This document shows, piece after piece, positions 12,288-21,150 of a stretch of 64,000 bases of DNA (its first letter is position 1; the number at the start of each line of letters is the position of its first letter). Under the pieces are notes generated by a model, which was not told where the DNA came from, made no database searches, and saw only the letters and a program-made list of their open reading frames with translations. Location: assembly GCA_018350325.1 (NCBI GenBank), contig JAEVLN010000021.1, positions 434,001 to 498,000 of the forward strand, in the 5' to 3' direction. Both the position numbers and the translations under genes were made by a program. This stretch comes from Globodera rostochiensis (taxonomy: Eukaryota > Nematoda > Chromadorea > Rhabditida > Heteroderidae).

Positions 12288-12546
12288 TTTTTGACCCCTC
12301 ACGCTTCCACCGGCGACATCACTTTCTTCCTGCCTGACCATTCCCTCCCCACCGCTCAATCCACATTTTTTCAGCGAGAGAGTATGGTAAGAGGACAGTT
12401 AGAGAACAAAAACACACGCACGCACGAGCCCCGCACAACTCCCCCCCCCCTTCTGCCAACAACATTTCCCTCACCCACCATTGTATGCCGTGAAATGAAG
12501 AAAAACACATAAATAGGAACAGAGAAAAAATTTTTTTGAAAAAAAA
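12288..12546. other. C-rich subterminal region before the integrase
   Basis: The plus strand is pyrimidine- and C-rich (runs such as CTCCCCCCCCCC near 12440-12451), mirroring the G-rich strand at the opposite end of the element. Frames open here on both strands are Pro/Thr-rich or antisense artefacts. A CACATAAATAGG string at about 12506-12517, 30 nt before the integrase ATG, may act as a TATA-like promoter. Confidence 0.5.
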
Positions 12547-13623
12547 ATGGGCAAGGCTATAGATAAAATTTTATCAAAAGTTTATTATGATCTCAAATCT
12601 TCGGCAAGTTTTGCGGGAATAAATAAAATTTTAAAAGAAGCAAGGAAGGTAAATCCAAAAATTAAAATGGAGCACGTTACCAATTTTCTCGAAAAACAAA
12701 AAACTTACACTCTCCATAAACCCATTAGAAAAAGATTTCCAAAACTAAAAACAATACCTAGTGGGTTTCATACCGATTGGCAATGCGACCTTTGTATTTT
12801 CGATCAACTGACGAAACAAAATAACGGCTACAAATATTTACTCGTCTGCATAGATGTTCTGAGCCGAATGCTTTTTGTCGCGCCGGTAAAGTCGAAGAAA
12901 AGTGAAGACATGATAGAGGCTTTTGAAATGGTATTCAAAAAGGCCAATGTTTTACCTATGAAATTATATAGTGACGCTGGACTTGAATTTCAAGCAAACA
13001 AAATGAAAAAATATTTCGAGGACAAAACAATAATAAAACATGTAATGCATAGCCCCCATCTCCATGCGGGAGTTGTGGAGAGGGCGAATCGAACAATAAA
13101 GGAGCGTCTCTATAGATACTTTACCCAAAACAATACCCGTAGGTGGGTTGATGTCATTGATCAAATTATTAAAAATATTAATAATAGTGTCCATAGAACA
13201 ATAGGAATGAAGCCGAATGATGTAACGTTTAAAAACGCCAGAGCCCTATGGGAAAAGGTATACGGTGAAAGGGAAGAACCAAACATTGAATCGAAATTTA
13301 AACAGGGGGAAACCATTCGAATTACTAAAGAAAAAGGTGTATTTGCAAAAGGGTATTACCCTAATTTTACTGAAGAAATATTCAAAATTGCCAAAGTCCT
13401 TTCGACCGTTCCCCAATCTTATCGTATTGAAGATCTTAATGGCGAAAGCATAAAGGGTATTTTCTATAATCAAGAGCTTGTAAAAGTATCAGAGGACCCC
13501 AGACTTGCAGAGATCTTAAAAACACGAGTTCGAAAAGGAGTCAAAGAACATTTTGTACGATGGTTGGCAGACCCAAACAAAACAAACAGCTGGGTAAAAG
13601 ATACAGATATTGAATGGAAATAG
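12547..13623 (+). CDS. Polinton integrase (DDE, retroviral-type)
   Basis: This enzyme joins the element's ends to chromosomal DNA. It is 358 aa and appears complete. Residues ~15-70 form the HHCC-less N-terminal region typical of Polintons (YYDLKSSASFAGINKILKEA, then YTLHKPIRKRFP). The catalytic core shows D81 in WQCDL, D143 in LYSDAGLEF and E179 in GVVERANRTIKER. The last two are separated by 35 residues, the classic DD35E spacing. Residues ~325-358 (EHFVRWLADP...SWVKDTDIEW) look like a chromodomain, a known Polinton integrase extension thought to steer target choice. The start is an ATG after an A-rich leader. The stop lies about 420 bp before the opposing helical-protein gene, so transcription converges. 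No frameshift is visible. Confidence 0.93.
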   Translation: MGKAIDKILSKVYYDLKSSASFAGINKILKEARKVNPKIKMEHVTNFLEKQKTYTLHKPIRKRFPKLKTIPSGFHTDWQCDLCIFDQLTKQNNGYKYLLVCIDVLSRMLFVAPVKSKKSEDMIEAFEMVFKKANVLPMKLYSDAGLEFQANKMKKYFEDKTIIKHVMHSPHLHAGVVERANRTIKERLYRYFTQNNTRRWVDVIDQIIKNINNSVHRTIGMKPNDVTFKNARALWEKVYGEREEPNIESKFKQGETIRITKEKGVFAKGYYPNFTEEIFKIAKVLSTVPQSYRIEDLNGESIKGIFYNQELVKVSEDPRLAEILKTRVRKGVKEHFVRWLADPNKTNSWVKDTDIEWK

Positions 13624-13777
13624 AACGGAATTTTTCCACACCCGTGATGTAATGGTAAAAAAAAGGAACAGAAGGCAAAACAGTATGAGTATTAGGACAA
13701 ACGATCACAATGTTATGCAAATGTAAGACTAGGACATCATAAACTAAGACTTAGATGTGAGAATGATCACTATGGCG

Positions 13778-13915
13778 GGACATATTATGACTATTTATGA
13801 CAAAGTATGACAGTGTAGGGCATACTATTACTTAGTATGACAAGCGGTATGAAAATTATGATTACTTATGACAAAGTATGACAAAAGTATGACAAAGTAT
13901 GGCAACCGGTATGAT
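13778..13915 (+). repeat. TATGACAA repeat cluster
   Basis: The octamer TATGACAA, or one-base variants of it (TATGACAG, TATGGCAA), recurs at least six times here, mostly joined by AG (…ACAAAGTATGACAA…). Spacing is irregular, so it is a cluster of binding-site-like words and not a strict tandem repeat. Two copies of a C/AGCGGTATGA or CCGGTATGA string are interspersed. Confidence 0.65.
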
Positions 13916-13986
13916 TAGTCGAGTATGTTGGGTATGAGGTATATGAAAAGCCACACCTTATTCACACCCTTCCCTGTTAAGTATTA

Positions 13987-14040
13987 GGTGAAATTTCACC
14001 CGATTTCACCTATTTTGTGTTCACCTGTTTTCACCTATTT
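13987..14040. repeat. GGTGAAATTTCACC palindrome plus TTTCACC repeats
   Basis: GGTGAAATTTCACC at 13987-14000 is a perfect 14-bp palindrome. It is followed by three further (T)TTCACC words up to 14037, two of them in TTTCACCTATTTT. The cluster ends seven bases before the stop codon of the minus-strand gene. It resembles an operator or origin-type array, but no protein partner can be named. Confidence 0.6.
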
Positions 14041-14047
14041 TTTGTGT

Positions 14048-14674
14048 TTATCCTCTTTCAACATCAAAATCATCATAGACAGGCATCGCGCCACTAGGGA
14101 GTGTGGGAATAACTGTCGGTCTTTTCGGCGCAGTAGGGCGTTTTTCGTTCTGGATTTTAGCACGGCCTCCGGATTCTCTAACCTTGTCTGCTAATTCGGC
14201 TATTCCGAGATCGGTTTGCGTATAGGCATTTCGATAAGAGTCTCCAATCTCTTTTCTGTATTTTTTGGCTTCTTCGAGAGCATTTTTGGCAGTATTTGCC
14301 AGTTCTCGACACATTATAAGATCTTTACGATCTAGACATTTTTCCATATCGTTTTTAGCGGTTCCTATTTTGTGTGCTTCGTCATTTATTTTGTCTGCCA
14401 AATGATGCACTTTGCGGACACCTTCAGCCAGTCTCTCAAACCATAATTTAGTGTTTTCGTCATCAGGGTTTTTGTCCATATTTTTTCTGGCATCTCTTCT
14501 CGCGTTATGTGCTGTCGTTGCATAATCCCGGGATTCATGAACTAGTCTCCCGACATCGGCATATGCCCTCTCGATGGCACGCCTAGCAGAATTTAGTTGT
14601 TGTTTTTCTTTTTTAGAAAGATCGCAACTGTTTATACCCAACACAAGAACTCCAAATATTAATATCTTTATCAT
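14048..14674 (-). CDS. Secreted/membrane-targeted helical protein (208 aa)
   Basis: Residues 1-17 (MIKILIFGVLVLGINSC) are a short positive start followed by a hydrophobic core, reading as a signal peptide. Residues ~18-165 are charged, Ala/Lys/Glu-rich and almost free of Pro and Gly, so probably long helices or coiled coil. The tail (~175-208) is Pro-rich (APKRPTVIPTLP) and ends acidic. The middle resembles the next gene upstream (14713-15186): DDENTKLWFERL here against DEDVGEWFRKI there, each followed by an ADKI/RDKI-x(n)-EAHK/ERHK helix. The two probably arose by duplication. A CTATAAAAG box lies 28 nt before the ATG. Family and function are unknown; a virion or cell-surface role is only a guess. 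Confidence 0.75.
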   Translation of the reverse strand: MIKILIFGVLVLGINSCDLSKKEKQQLNSARRAIERAYADVGRLVHESRDYATTAHNARRDARKNMDKNPDDENTKLWFERLAEGVRKVHHLADKINDEAHKIGTAKNDMEKCLDRKDLIMCRELANTAKNALEEAKKYRKEIGDSYRNAYTQTDLGIAELADKVRESGGRAKIQNEKRPTAPKRPTVIPTLPSGAMPVYDDFDVERG

Positions 14675-14702
14675 TTTTTGTTTTTGTATATTTGTTTTTT
14701 TT

Positions 14703-14711
14703 CTTTTATAG
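14703..14711 (-). promoter_or_regulatory. TATA-like promoter motif CTATAAAAG
   Basis: Lies 28 nt upstream of the ATG at 14674 and abuts the stop codon of the gene before it. The identical nonamer lies before that gene too (15205-15213). The short distance to the ATG implies a very short leader if it works as a TATA box. Confidence 0.5.
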
Positions 14712-14712
14712 A

Positions 14713-15186
14713 TTATTCCAAAACATCAAGAAATGCTAACACCTCAGACTGAAGCCAATTTTCTAGATTTAAAATCCGGGAGCGAATCCGCCTGGCTTCT
14801 GAATGGAAGATTTTCGCAGCAGTTTGCCCTTTCAACATAGTCTTTTCCAACTCCCTCACTCGTTCCACATCCGTGCTTCTCCCAACCGCAAGCCATACCG
14901 TTTCTGCTTTATGCCTCTCCGCGTGTATTTTGTCTCTAGTCGCATATATTTCCAATATGGAATCCGTAATTTTCCGAAACCATTCTCCAACATCCTCGTC
15001 AGAAGGAACTTTTTCTCGAGCTTTAACTGCTCGAGTTAAGGCCCCCTTAGCAGACCGGGTATAGTCGTCGACCTCGTCGGACAACTTGGCAATTTCCCGC
15101 CAAAGCCTTTCGGCTTCATTCTTTGAAAATTCTAACAGCACGTTGGCTGCCATTTCATTTTTTTCAAAATTCATTTTTGCTTTCAT
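14713..15186 (-). CDS. Helical protein, paralogue of 14048-14674 (157 aa)
   Basis: A 157-aa, mostly helical protein rich in Glu, Arg, Ala and Lys. It is similar over about 90 residues to the signal-peptide-bearing protein encoded next (14048-14674), around the shared DE(D/N)-x-x-x-WF-x-(R/K) core. It has no signal peptide; its N-terminus (MKAKMNFEKNEMAANVLLEF) is hydrophilic. Its last codons (WLQSEVLAFLDVLE) form an amphipathic helix. The start was chosen at the first ATG, 19 nt after a CTATAAAAG box; a second ATG four codons on is possible. The next gene's ATG lies 38 nt after its stop. I do not recognise a family. Pairing of the two paralogues into one complex is plausible but untested. Confidence 0.7.
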   Translation of the reverse strand: MKAKMNFEKNEMAANVLLEFSKNEAERLWREIAKLSDEVDDYTRSAKGALTRAVKAREKVPSDEDVGEWFRKITDSILEIYATRDKIHAERHKAETVWLAVGRSTDVERVRELEKTMLKGQTAAKIFHSEARRIRSRILNLENWLQSEVLAFLDVLE

Positions 15187-15204
15187 ATTTTTGTTATCGT
15201 CTGT

Positions 15205-15213
15205 CTTTTATAG
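15205..15213 (-). promoter_or_regulatory. TATA-like promoter motif CTATAAAAG
   Basis: Lies 18 nt before the ATG at 15186, and is identical to the box before the paralogous gene. A related CTGTAAAAG lies at 15455-15463, ~37 nt before the small ORF at 15299-15418. The repeated placement suggests a shared promoter element for this minus-strand gene cluster. Confidence 0.5.
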
Positions 15214-15298
15214 GGTTTATACCCCATAACAAAATTTATTAACAACTTTATACGTCTTAACGGCAACCTAAACCGTGTAGTCGTCTACCAATAAATTT

Positions 15299-15418
15299 TC
15301 AACCTGTTTTGCAACCACAGTTTTTGGGAATATTAATTTTTATCGTTACCGAATTTAGACTCCGAGCATTTCCTTTTTTTATTATTTCCGAATATTCTTC
15401 TGGGGTTACGGTAAACAT
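15299..15418 (-). CDS. Small ORF, 39 aa, unknown
   Basis: An ATG-started frame of 39 codons (MFTVTPEEYSEIIKKGNARS...) ending in a Cys pair, CGC, near the C-terminus. It fills part of the 430-bp gap between the polymerase and the 157-aa gene and follows a CTGTAAAAG string. Composition is protein-like. Position, strand and promoter-like box support it, but its size makes it uncertain. Function unknown. Confidence 0.35.
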   Translation of the reverse strand: MFTVTPEEYSEIIKKGNARSLNSVTIKINIPKNCGCKTG

Positions 15419-15613
15419 ATTTTGATTATTATTTTGTTTTATGTTTTCGAATATCTTTTACAGTTTTAGAAAAATTTTAATAGCAATTTTCAAGATGACT
15501 ACTGTTTTATTTACTAAATGGCAATTTGTATTTTAACCATTTAAGATAATTTGACACCAGGTTTTTATTAACCAAATGATAGAATATAAAGGACAAAAGT
15601 AAAAAATATTTAT

Positions 15614-18600
15614 TCAATAATACCCAAAAGGCAAAACATTCAGATTACTATCAATAATCCCCTTCTGCTGTACAGGCTCATAGTTCTTTGACACATCCTG
15701 CGAAATCACACGCCCATCTCTTTTCGGCCTAAATTAAAAAAGTATTACAAAAAAAAATCTGAATCTTCTTACCCGAATTTATCAGGATAAAAGAATTTAA
15801 TCTTTTTTCCTTTTTTGTACCCCAAAACCATATTCTTAAACCCATCAAAATCTATCTTATTGTTCATGTTTTGCGTGATCCCTCTAATTTTCGTCTTTTG
15901 CCAAACAACCCCATCAGACTTCCGCCTAAACTTCAAAGAATACTGTTTCGGCCCCCCAGAAACAAACTCTAAAATTTCGTTGTCCGCGTACTCCCGAGTC
16001 ATTTCCCTTAATTTTAAATATTTTTAACTCGAGTTTTTTAATTCTTACCCTAAAAATTTCCCCTCTTTTATTGGACAAACACCCCTCGGATGGGTGAATA
16101 TCAACGAGTCCGTGTCGCAGTATAGTAATTTACACCCCTCCTCCTTATAAACCGTCTCCATGTATTCATACAATTTAATTCTCGCCGCGCTCGTAGTCCT
16201 AAGTGGGGTATTTTTTTAGTTTTGGACAAAATTTCTTACCATAAAGACAAAATTATGTTTGAAACCCGGTGTTCTTTAACGAAAGGGACCTTTTTCTTAA
16301 ATGCCACCCGCATTGTCTTATTATCTTTTAACATTATTGGTTCCGAGGCCAAAAGACGGTCATCCTGCATTATTTTTACCCACTCATCCGCACTTTTAAT
16401 AATTTTGTTCTCGCTAAGATTGTTCCGCATAGAAAATTTTCCCCACAAAGAGTTCAGACCCAATTTTGCAATCAACCTAAGGCCCGGGTTCTTCTTCATA
16501 TTTTTCCGGTCCAGACATATGGCGTACTTTGCTCTATACATTTCAATAAAACCCCTCTTCTCTTCTTCCGTCTTCACTTCTGGGGGCCATCCCGACGCCT
16601 CAACTTTAATTTTCAAAAACATTCGCACATACCCTTTGAACAACTGGTTGTCAAACTCCTCAAAATGGTATGCCCGATAGAAATGGGTGACCTTGTACCC
16701 CAGCTCTAGCGCCTTACGCAACTCAATCGATGTGAAAGTCCCCAACAGCGCCCTCTCCTCCTCATTATGCGCACATTTCTTCTCATCCTTCGCCAGAACA
16801 AATTCTTTTTTTTCTTTCTTTCCACAAGTACCGCAAAGCGGAAACAATAGCCTACCCCCAACATGCACAGGCAATAAAGGATACATCAAACTCTTCGGTG
16901 AAATGACTTTCACTTTTAATAAGCCATCGTATGGCACATCTTCTGGCTCAGTCCTTAAAAATTTGACCGTTTTTTATGAAGATGAAATAAAATTTTTTTA
17001 CCAAAGCACATCTTCATCGCGTTTCACAATTTTTGGTATTCCTACGGGGTAGGGGGTGTCGTAATTCACGGAAGGGTAGAGCGAAATAATATCGAACATG
17101 GCAATCTCTACATTTTCCGAAGCCTCCGCAAACAAACAAAACGGCATAGTCCTTCCACCCGAATAAGCATCCCTAGGGTTAATGGGGCCTTTGTCCAAAA
17201 CGTTAGCAAAAAACGTCTTCATTTTGTCATCCCTTTTTAGTTGCGCCCTAACATCGCATTCCTATAAAGTGTTGGGGGTGGAATATGTTCGGGATGATTT
17301 TTTAAAATTTATGAACCACATACCCGGACATAAAACATATGTCCAGGCTAGCTGTTTCTTAAGCATTCTGGGACACCTACCCAAACTTCCTCCACCGTAA
17401 AATTTTTGCAAAGATCTCTCAAACTTTCGATTTTCATCTCAGTCCTCATAAGTTTTTCTTCCATTGTTTTCCCGTCTGGTCCTTTCGTCCAGGGGCGATA
17501 GCATCGGGGGCATCCGTGAAATACACATCCTTGAAACTCGATAATTTTCTTCTGCGCGCCAATTACACAATCGACTTTCATTCCGCCAAATTCAACCTCA
17601 CCGCCGTTTCCGGCGTGTCGGACCTTCACACCATCTCTATATGACAGCCACTCAAAATACTTCACAGCGATTTTACTCTGATTTTCTGCCTTCTCAAATC
17701 CGCCCTCGGGGATTATTGGAATATGCCGGCCTTTCAGAAACTTGGCTCTAAAAACACTCATAACGGCGCTCGCAATCGTCATATTATGCTTTAAAATATC
17801 AAATCCTTGCGGTGTCTGATCATCCTTCGTAATGTCCAAAAACAATCTCCTAAACTTTAGAATCGCCGCCATAAGTATTTCCACATCATTTTCGCAATAC
17901 ACTTTCAGCTGTTGTCCGAGCTCGAATTCCGTATTTTTGTTTTCCTCATACCATGTAGCAAATTTTCCATATCCTTCTTCTGTCATAGTCCCGGGGCAAT
18001 AGTCTTCAAAAGGGGGGATATGGGACAGTTTTTTCCCAAAATTTTCGTTCTTGTTGTATTTATGCGGGAAATACAACTTGGCAGGGATGCCAAGCTCCAA
18101 CGTCTTAGGCAGGTCAGCGAGCTTATTTTGACTTAACATCCAAAAATCGCGAATATACAATTTCCCCATTTGGATCTGGTATATCTTCAAGTCGGCCATC
18201 GAGACTTCCGGCGCGTATCCTTTTTCTACCAACCCCGTAAGCACAAAATGCGAATCGTAACGACCTCCGTATTGCGCAAATGCGATGGTGTCAGCGTTCT
18301 TAAAACCCAAAATCCAATCAATAAACTCGCTCAGAGGGTCTATTCCATCTGCAGCCGACCAAGTAATCAGCCTCGGTCCCGGTACACAAATATCGCATTC
18401 TTTATTTTTCTCCTCACAACAATCGGTGCAGGTGTGCGCAGCACTAATTAAATTTGGTATATGCTCCCTTTCTTCACTGGCGGCTGTCTCCATGTCATAG
18501 GCCACAATTCTGTATTTCGGTAGCCTGTTGTTTTGTTTAATTATCGGTATGTGGCATTGGCGGCCAGGGTGAGAGGTGCAGCAGAATTTACAGAATTTTT

Positions 18601-19413
18601 CCCCACAAACGTGCTTCCTATCGGTTCTATATGTTTGCCCACATTTCCTACATTTATGGTAAATATTACACGTCTTCTTCTTATGCTCCTCAAAACAGCC
18701 CTCGCTGTAAAAGTCTTTGTTGCACGCATCGCAGTGAAGGTCCGGGCCCGACTCTTTTTTGCACGGATACCCGAATCCCATACGGCAGCAGTTCTTACAT
18801 CTTTCGCGGCACTCAATCGTATGTCTCTCGGGTCTATCATAGACGACTTCACAGCTTACACAATAATAATTCAGCCCAAAAAACCGGGAAACGCTCTTCA
18901 TCCCGTCCCAATGCCCATTGTCACTAATCACGCACACCTCGTATTTTCGCACATTTTCGCTTTTGAAAACCGGCTTAAGCCCCCGCTTCTTAATAAAAAT
19001 AGAAATTATTGCAAATGGGTGTGTTTTTACCGTATCAAATGCAACGATTCTAAACATGTCCGGGTATTCCTTGTCCCAAAAAGCTTGAACCCCCTCCAGA
19101 TGCTCGACCCCAAACGATCGCCCGGTCCCGGCTATCCCCGTCTTCCCCATCAGTTCCAACGCCTGTTCCCGCTGTTTATTTTCCATTTTTTCAAGGTACC
19201 GAAATTTTTTACGGGTTACTCCCTGGTCCACTAGGTGGTAATTCCTAGTCAATTCAAGCGCGTAAAAAAGACCTAAAATTTATAAATAAATTGTTTTCTT
19301 ATGTTTTTTTTACTATATTTCCCCTTTGGCGCGGAAATGCGGCCCAAATCCTTGGCTCCGCTTTCTTTACGAACATCCTCGATTGCTTTAAGAAAAATTT
19401 TTGCCGAAGCCAT
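15614..19413 (-). CDS. Protein-primed family B DNA polymerase (Polinton PolB), 7 exons
   Basis: The element's replicative polymerase. Seven exons join with GT-AG introns: 19413-19314, 19272-17381, 17261-17002, 16953-16240, 16198-16049, 16006-15773, 15728-15614. They total 3465 nt, 1154 aa. Introns are 41, 119, 48, 41, 42 and 44 nt. A Cys-rich cluster spans ~171-264. Exonuclease motifs are DMET (D293, E295), GGRYDSHF (D373) and YCENDVEI (D496). Polymerase motif A is DIISLYPS (D721), B is KLGLNSLWGKF (K914, N918, G922) and C is YCDTDSL (D1017, D1019). The chain ends VLPFGYY, a usual Polinton ending. A single-exon reading would begin at a TTG; splicing supplies an ATG start. AATAAA overlaps the stop. 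Every catalytic residue expected is present. Confidence 0.92.
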
Positions 19414-19440
19414 TGAGAGTTTTTAAGTTACTGAAAATAA
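19414..19440 (-). promoter_or_regulatory. Splice-acceptor-like leader of polB
   Basis: TTATTTTCAG ends at 19431, 17 nt before the polymerase ATG. Joining the upstream 158-aa frame to this site creates an early stop, so it does not look like a normal cis acceptor between the two. In a nematode it could be a spliced-leader trans-splice site. That reading depends on the organism, which is not proven. Confidence 0.35.
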
Positions 19441-19536
19441 ATAAAATAATAAACAGTCCTTGCGGATAAAAATATTTCGAATCAAACGAATAAAAAATGA
19501 AAAAAACATGTATCAACATTTATGTATTCAAAAAAA

Positions 19537-20013
19537 TCAGTCTTTACTACTATGGCCCTCCGGGATGCAATATGTGGTGACGATGAAGGACGCTTCCTGC
19601 TCAAACAAATTTAATTCCCTATACGATTGTTCTAGCTTCATCAGCTCATCGAGTATGACGTCGGGCGTATTTTGGTCTTTGGGCCTGGGTGGAATGATAA
19701 TCGGGTCCGAAATTTCCTTAAAATGTAGATTTAATGAAATTTTGACAATTTTGTCATTATTTTTGCATCCCTCATCTATGAGTTTTTGAATGGTGTGTTT
19801 GAAGGCATCAACGGCAGTCGCATTTGGCGGTTTTTTGAAGTAGAAGCGCGTAACGTGTTTTTTAATTCCGAAAGTGTCGTACTCTTTTGTATGATGTGCT
19901 ACTTTTTCATAGTATTTTTCATCGGTGAGAGTTGAAGGTGTTTTAAAATAATTTTTTTCATTTCGAGCTTGCCTAACTTCTTTTGGAGTGTCTAGGAATT
20001 TTTTGGAAGACAT
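19537..20013 (-). CDS. PolB-associated accessory protein (158 aa)
   Basis: A hydrophilic 158-aa protein from an ATG 25 nt after a CAATAAAG string, encoded just upstream of polB on the same strand with a 124-nt gap. The stretch ~90-150 (KIVKISLNLHFKEISDPIII, then TPDVILDELMKLEQSY) resembles a region commonly found ahead of, or fused to, Polinton polymerases: a beta hairpin with 'x-P-I-x-I-P', then a helix with L-x-x-(I/L)-x-x-(V/L)-x-Q-S-x. Here it is a separate gene. I infer a role with the polymerase, perhaps in priming or template handling; a terminal-protein function cannot be shown. A fusion through splicing was tested by eye and rejected because of stops. Confidence 0.65.
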   Translation of the reverse strand: MSSKKFLDTPKEVRQARNEKNYFKTPSTLTDEKYYEKVAHHTKEYDTFGIKKHVTRFYFKKPPNATAVDAFKHTIQKLIDEGCKNNDKIVKISLNLHFKEISDPIIIPPRPKDQNTPDVILDELMKLEQSYRELNLFEQEASFIVTTYCIPEGHSSKD

Positions 20014-20660
20014 TTAATAAGATTCAAATATTTTTTCTTTATTGAACTGCCGACGTAACTGTGAGAAGGAACCTCAAATGCCCTCCTTAAAAGGAAAATT
20101 ATGGGATAGGCGGGGCTTAGGCCGATGGAAAATGGGATAGGCGTGGCGAAGCGGAGGGCAAAGAGAGATGTGCGCACGAGGAAAATTATGGTGACAGCTG
20201 GCGACTGGCACGCGGGCATTCACTCGACGGCGATAGAGCATTTGAGCAATTTGATTGATAGGTTTTGAGAGACGGGTGACAATTGTGCAAAATTTTTTCC
20301 ATATTTGGAGTGACCGGTCGCAAAAAGTAAGGTATTTTGATTGTCAGGTGACTCGATGGGTCGGTCAGTTGCGCAATAAAAGCCTGGCACCGATGGAGAA
20401 ATTGGAAATTTTGATTGATAGGCATAAGACATGTGACAGTTGGCTCGCACATAGGCGGCTCATTGTTTGAGAAATAATGGTCTGTGAATGTTGAGACCCG
20501 CGCCCCCTTTTGAATATGAAATTATGTGTTGTAACCCCCGCAAACTGAGACGGGGGGGGGGGAATGAATATCTTATTTTTTAAATATTAACCCCCGGGTC
20601 TCAACTAGTAGTAACAGTGAATCGTAATTATTGTATTTTAAATATAAATTTGTTTTAGAC
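20014..20660. other. Upstream region of the polymerase cluster, no secure gene
   Basis: Begins as the likely promoter for the 158-aa gene, with two GGGATAGGCG-type repeats at ~20102-20150. A 72-codon plus-strand frame at 20255-20470 lacks an ATG start (it opens at TTG). It contains two related segments (IDRF...RVTIV and IDRHKTCDSWL), so it may be a decayed gene, but the minus strand is equally open. An inverted repeat follows at 20490-20605. Confidence 0.4.
20490..20605. repeat. Short inverted-repeat unit
   Basis: GTTGAGACCCG at 20490-20500 is mirrored by CGGGTCTCAAC at 20595-20605, with C- and G-runs inside each arm. No target duplication is evident. It could be a tiny non-autonomous element or a hairpin. 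Confidence 0.45.
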
Positions 20661-21150
20661 TCCGCCGAGATTTTTGAGATTTCGATTGGTGCTCAAGTCC
20701 AGGCTCTAGTAGAAAGACAAATTATTAAGCAAATATAATCCAAATCCGATTTATATTTTGTGTGTTTTATCATTTTTTGAGCATATAAATTATCAGCCTT
20801 CAACCTGTTTTGCAAATGATTTTAGTACAATAAGGTTGGTCGGAAGGGCACTCACGACGAAGCATAAAACTCAGCACATCCAGACCATCGGTTGTTGGAG
20901 AAAAAAAGAATTTTGGAATGGGGAAGAATTGGAATTAAATTAGGTAATTATCATTTTCTACCCCCATGAACTTGCGCGGTTTCCGGACTTCAAATTTATA
21001 CGTAAGGTGTGTCATAAGCCTTGATACATCGCCGGGATTAATGCGCTTCTTTTTTTGTTCTGTTTATACGTGCCATCTTCCGCATTTTTGGCCAATATTT
21101 TCATTTCTTTTTTGTTTCTATGGATTTTATGGAATTTTTTAGTACACATG
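20659..21150. pseudogene. Coding-like fragments of unknown origin
   Basis: Two fragments look protein-coding but do not form a gene. On the plus strand, an acceptor-like TTTGTTTTAG is followed by DSAEIFEISIGAQVQALVER and then a stop near 20740. On the minus strand, about 21068-20943 reads KKRINPGDVSRLMTHLTYKF and on to VRKPRKFMG. Upstream of this, in a different frame, is MKILAKNAEDGTYKQNKKR from ~21107. The two minus-strand frames meet at a run of A, as if a one-base shift had broken one gene. No family is recognised. Confidence 0.3.

Larger units (their letters stand above)
13640..14047. other. Convergent intergenic region with short repeats
   Basis: The space between the integrase stop and the stop of the opposing gene has no gene. 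It contains a cluster of TATGACAA repeats and a palindrome with TTTCACC repeats, both listed separately. It may hold transcription ends for both genes or act in replication or packaging; that is inference. Confidence 0.5.

Noticed and set aside
12078..12512. 144-codon plus-strand frame across the left Polinton end
   Set aside because: It spans the junction between transposase pseudogene and Polinton terminal repeat, and is Pro/Thr-rich from the C-rich DNA. It is an artefact.
16222..17052. Plus-strand frames of 152 and 121 codons
   Set aside because: Antisense shadows of polymerase exons carrying motif B and flanking regions.
18533..19234. 233-codon plus-strand open frame
   Set aside because: It is antisense to the polymerase exon, which has all its motifs. 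The antisense peptide has no domain.
19413..20013. Fusion of the 158-aa protein with the polymerase by splicing
   Set aside because: The available donors (CATA/GTAGTA or AGTA/GTAAAG) joined to the acceptor at 19431 all run into TAA within three codons.
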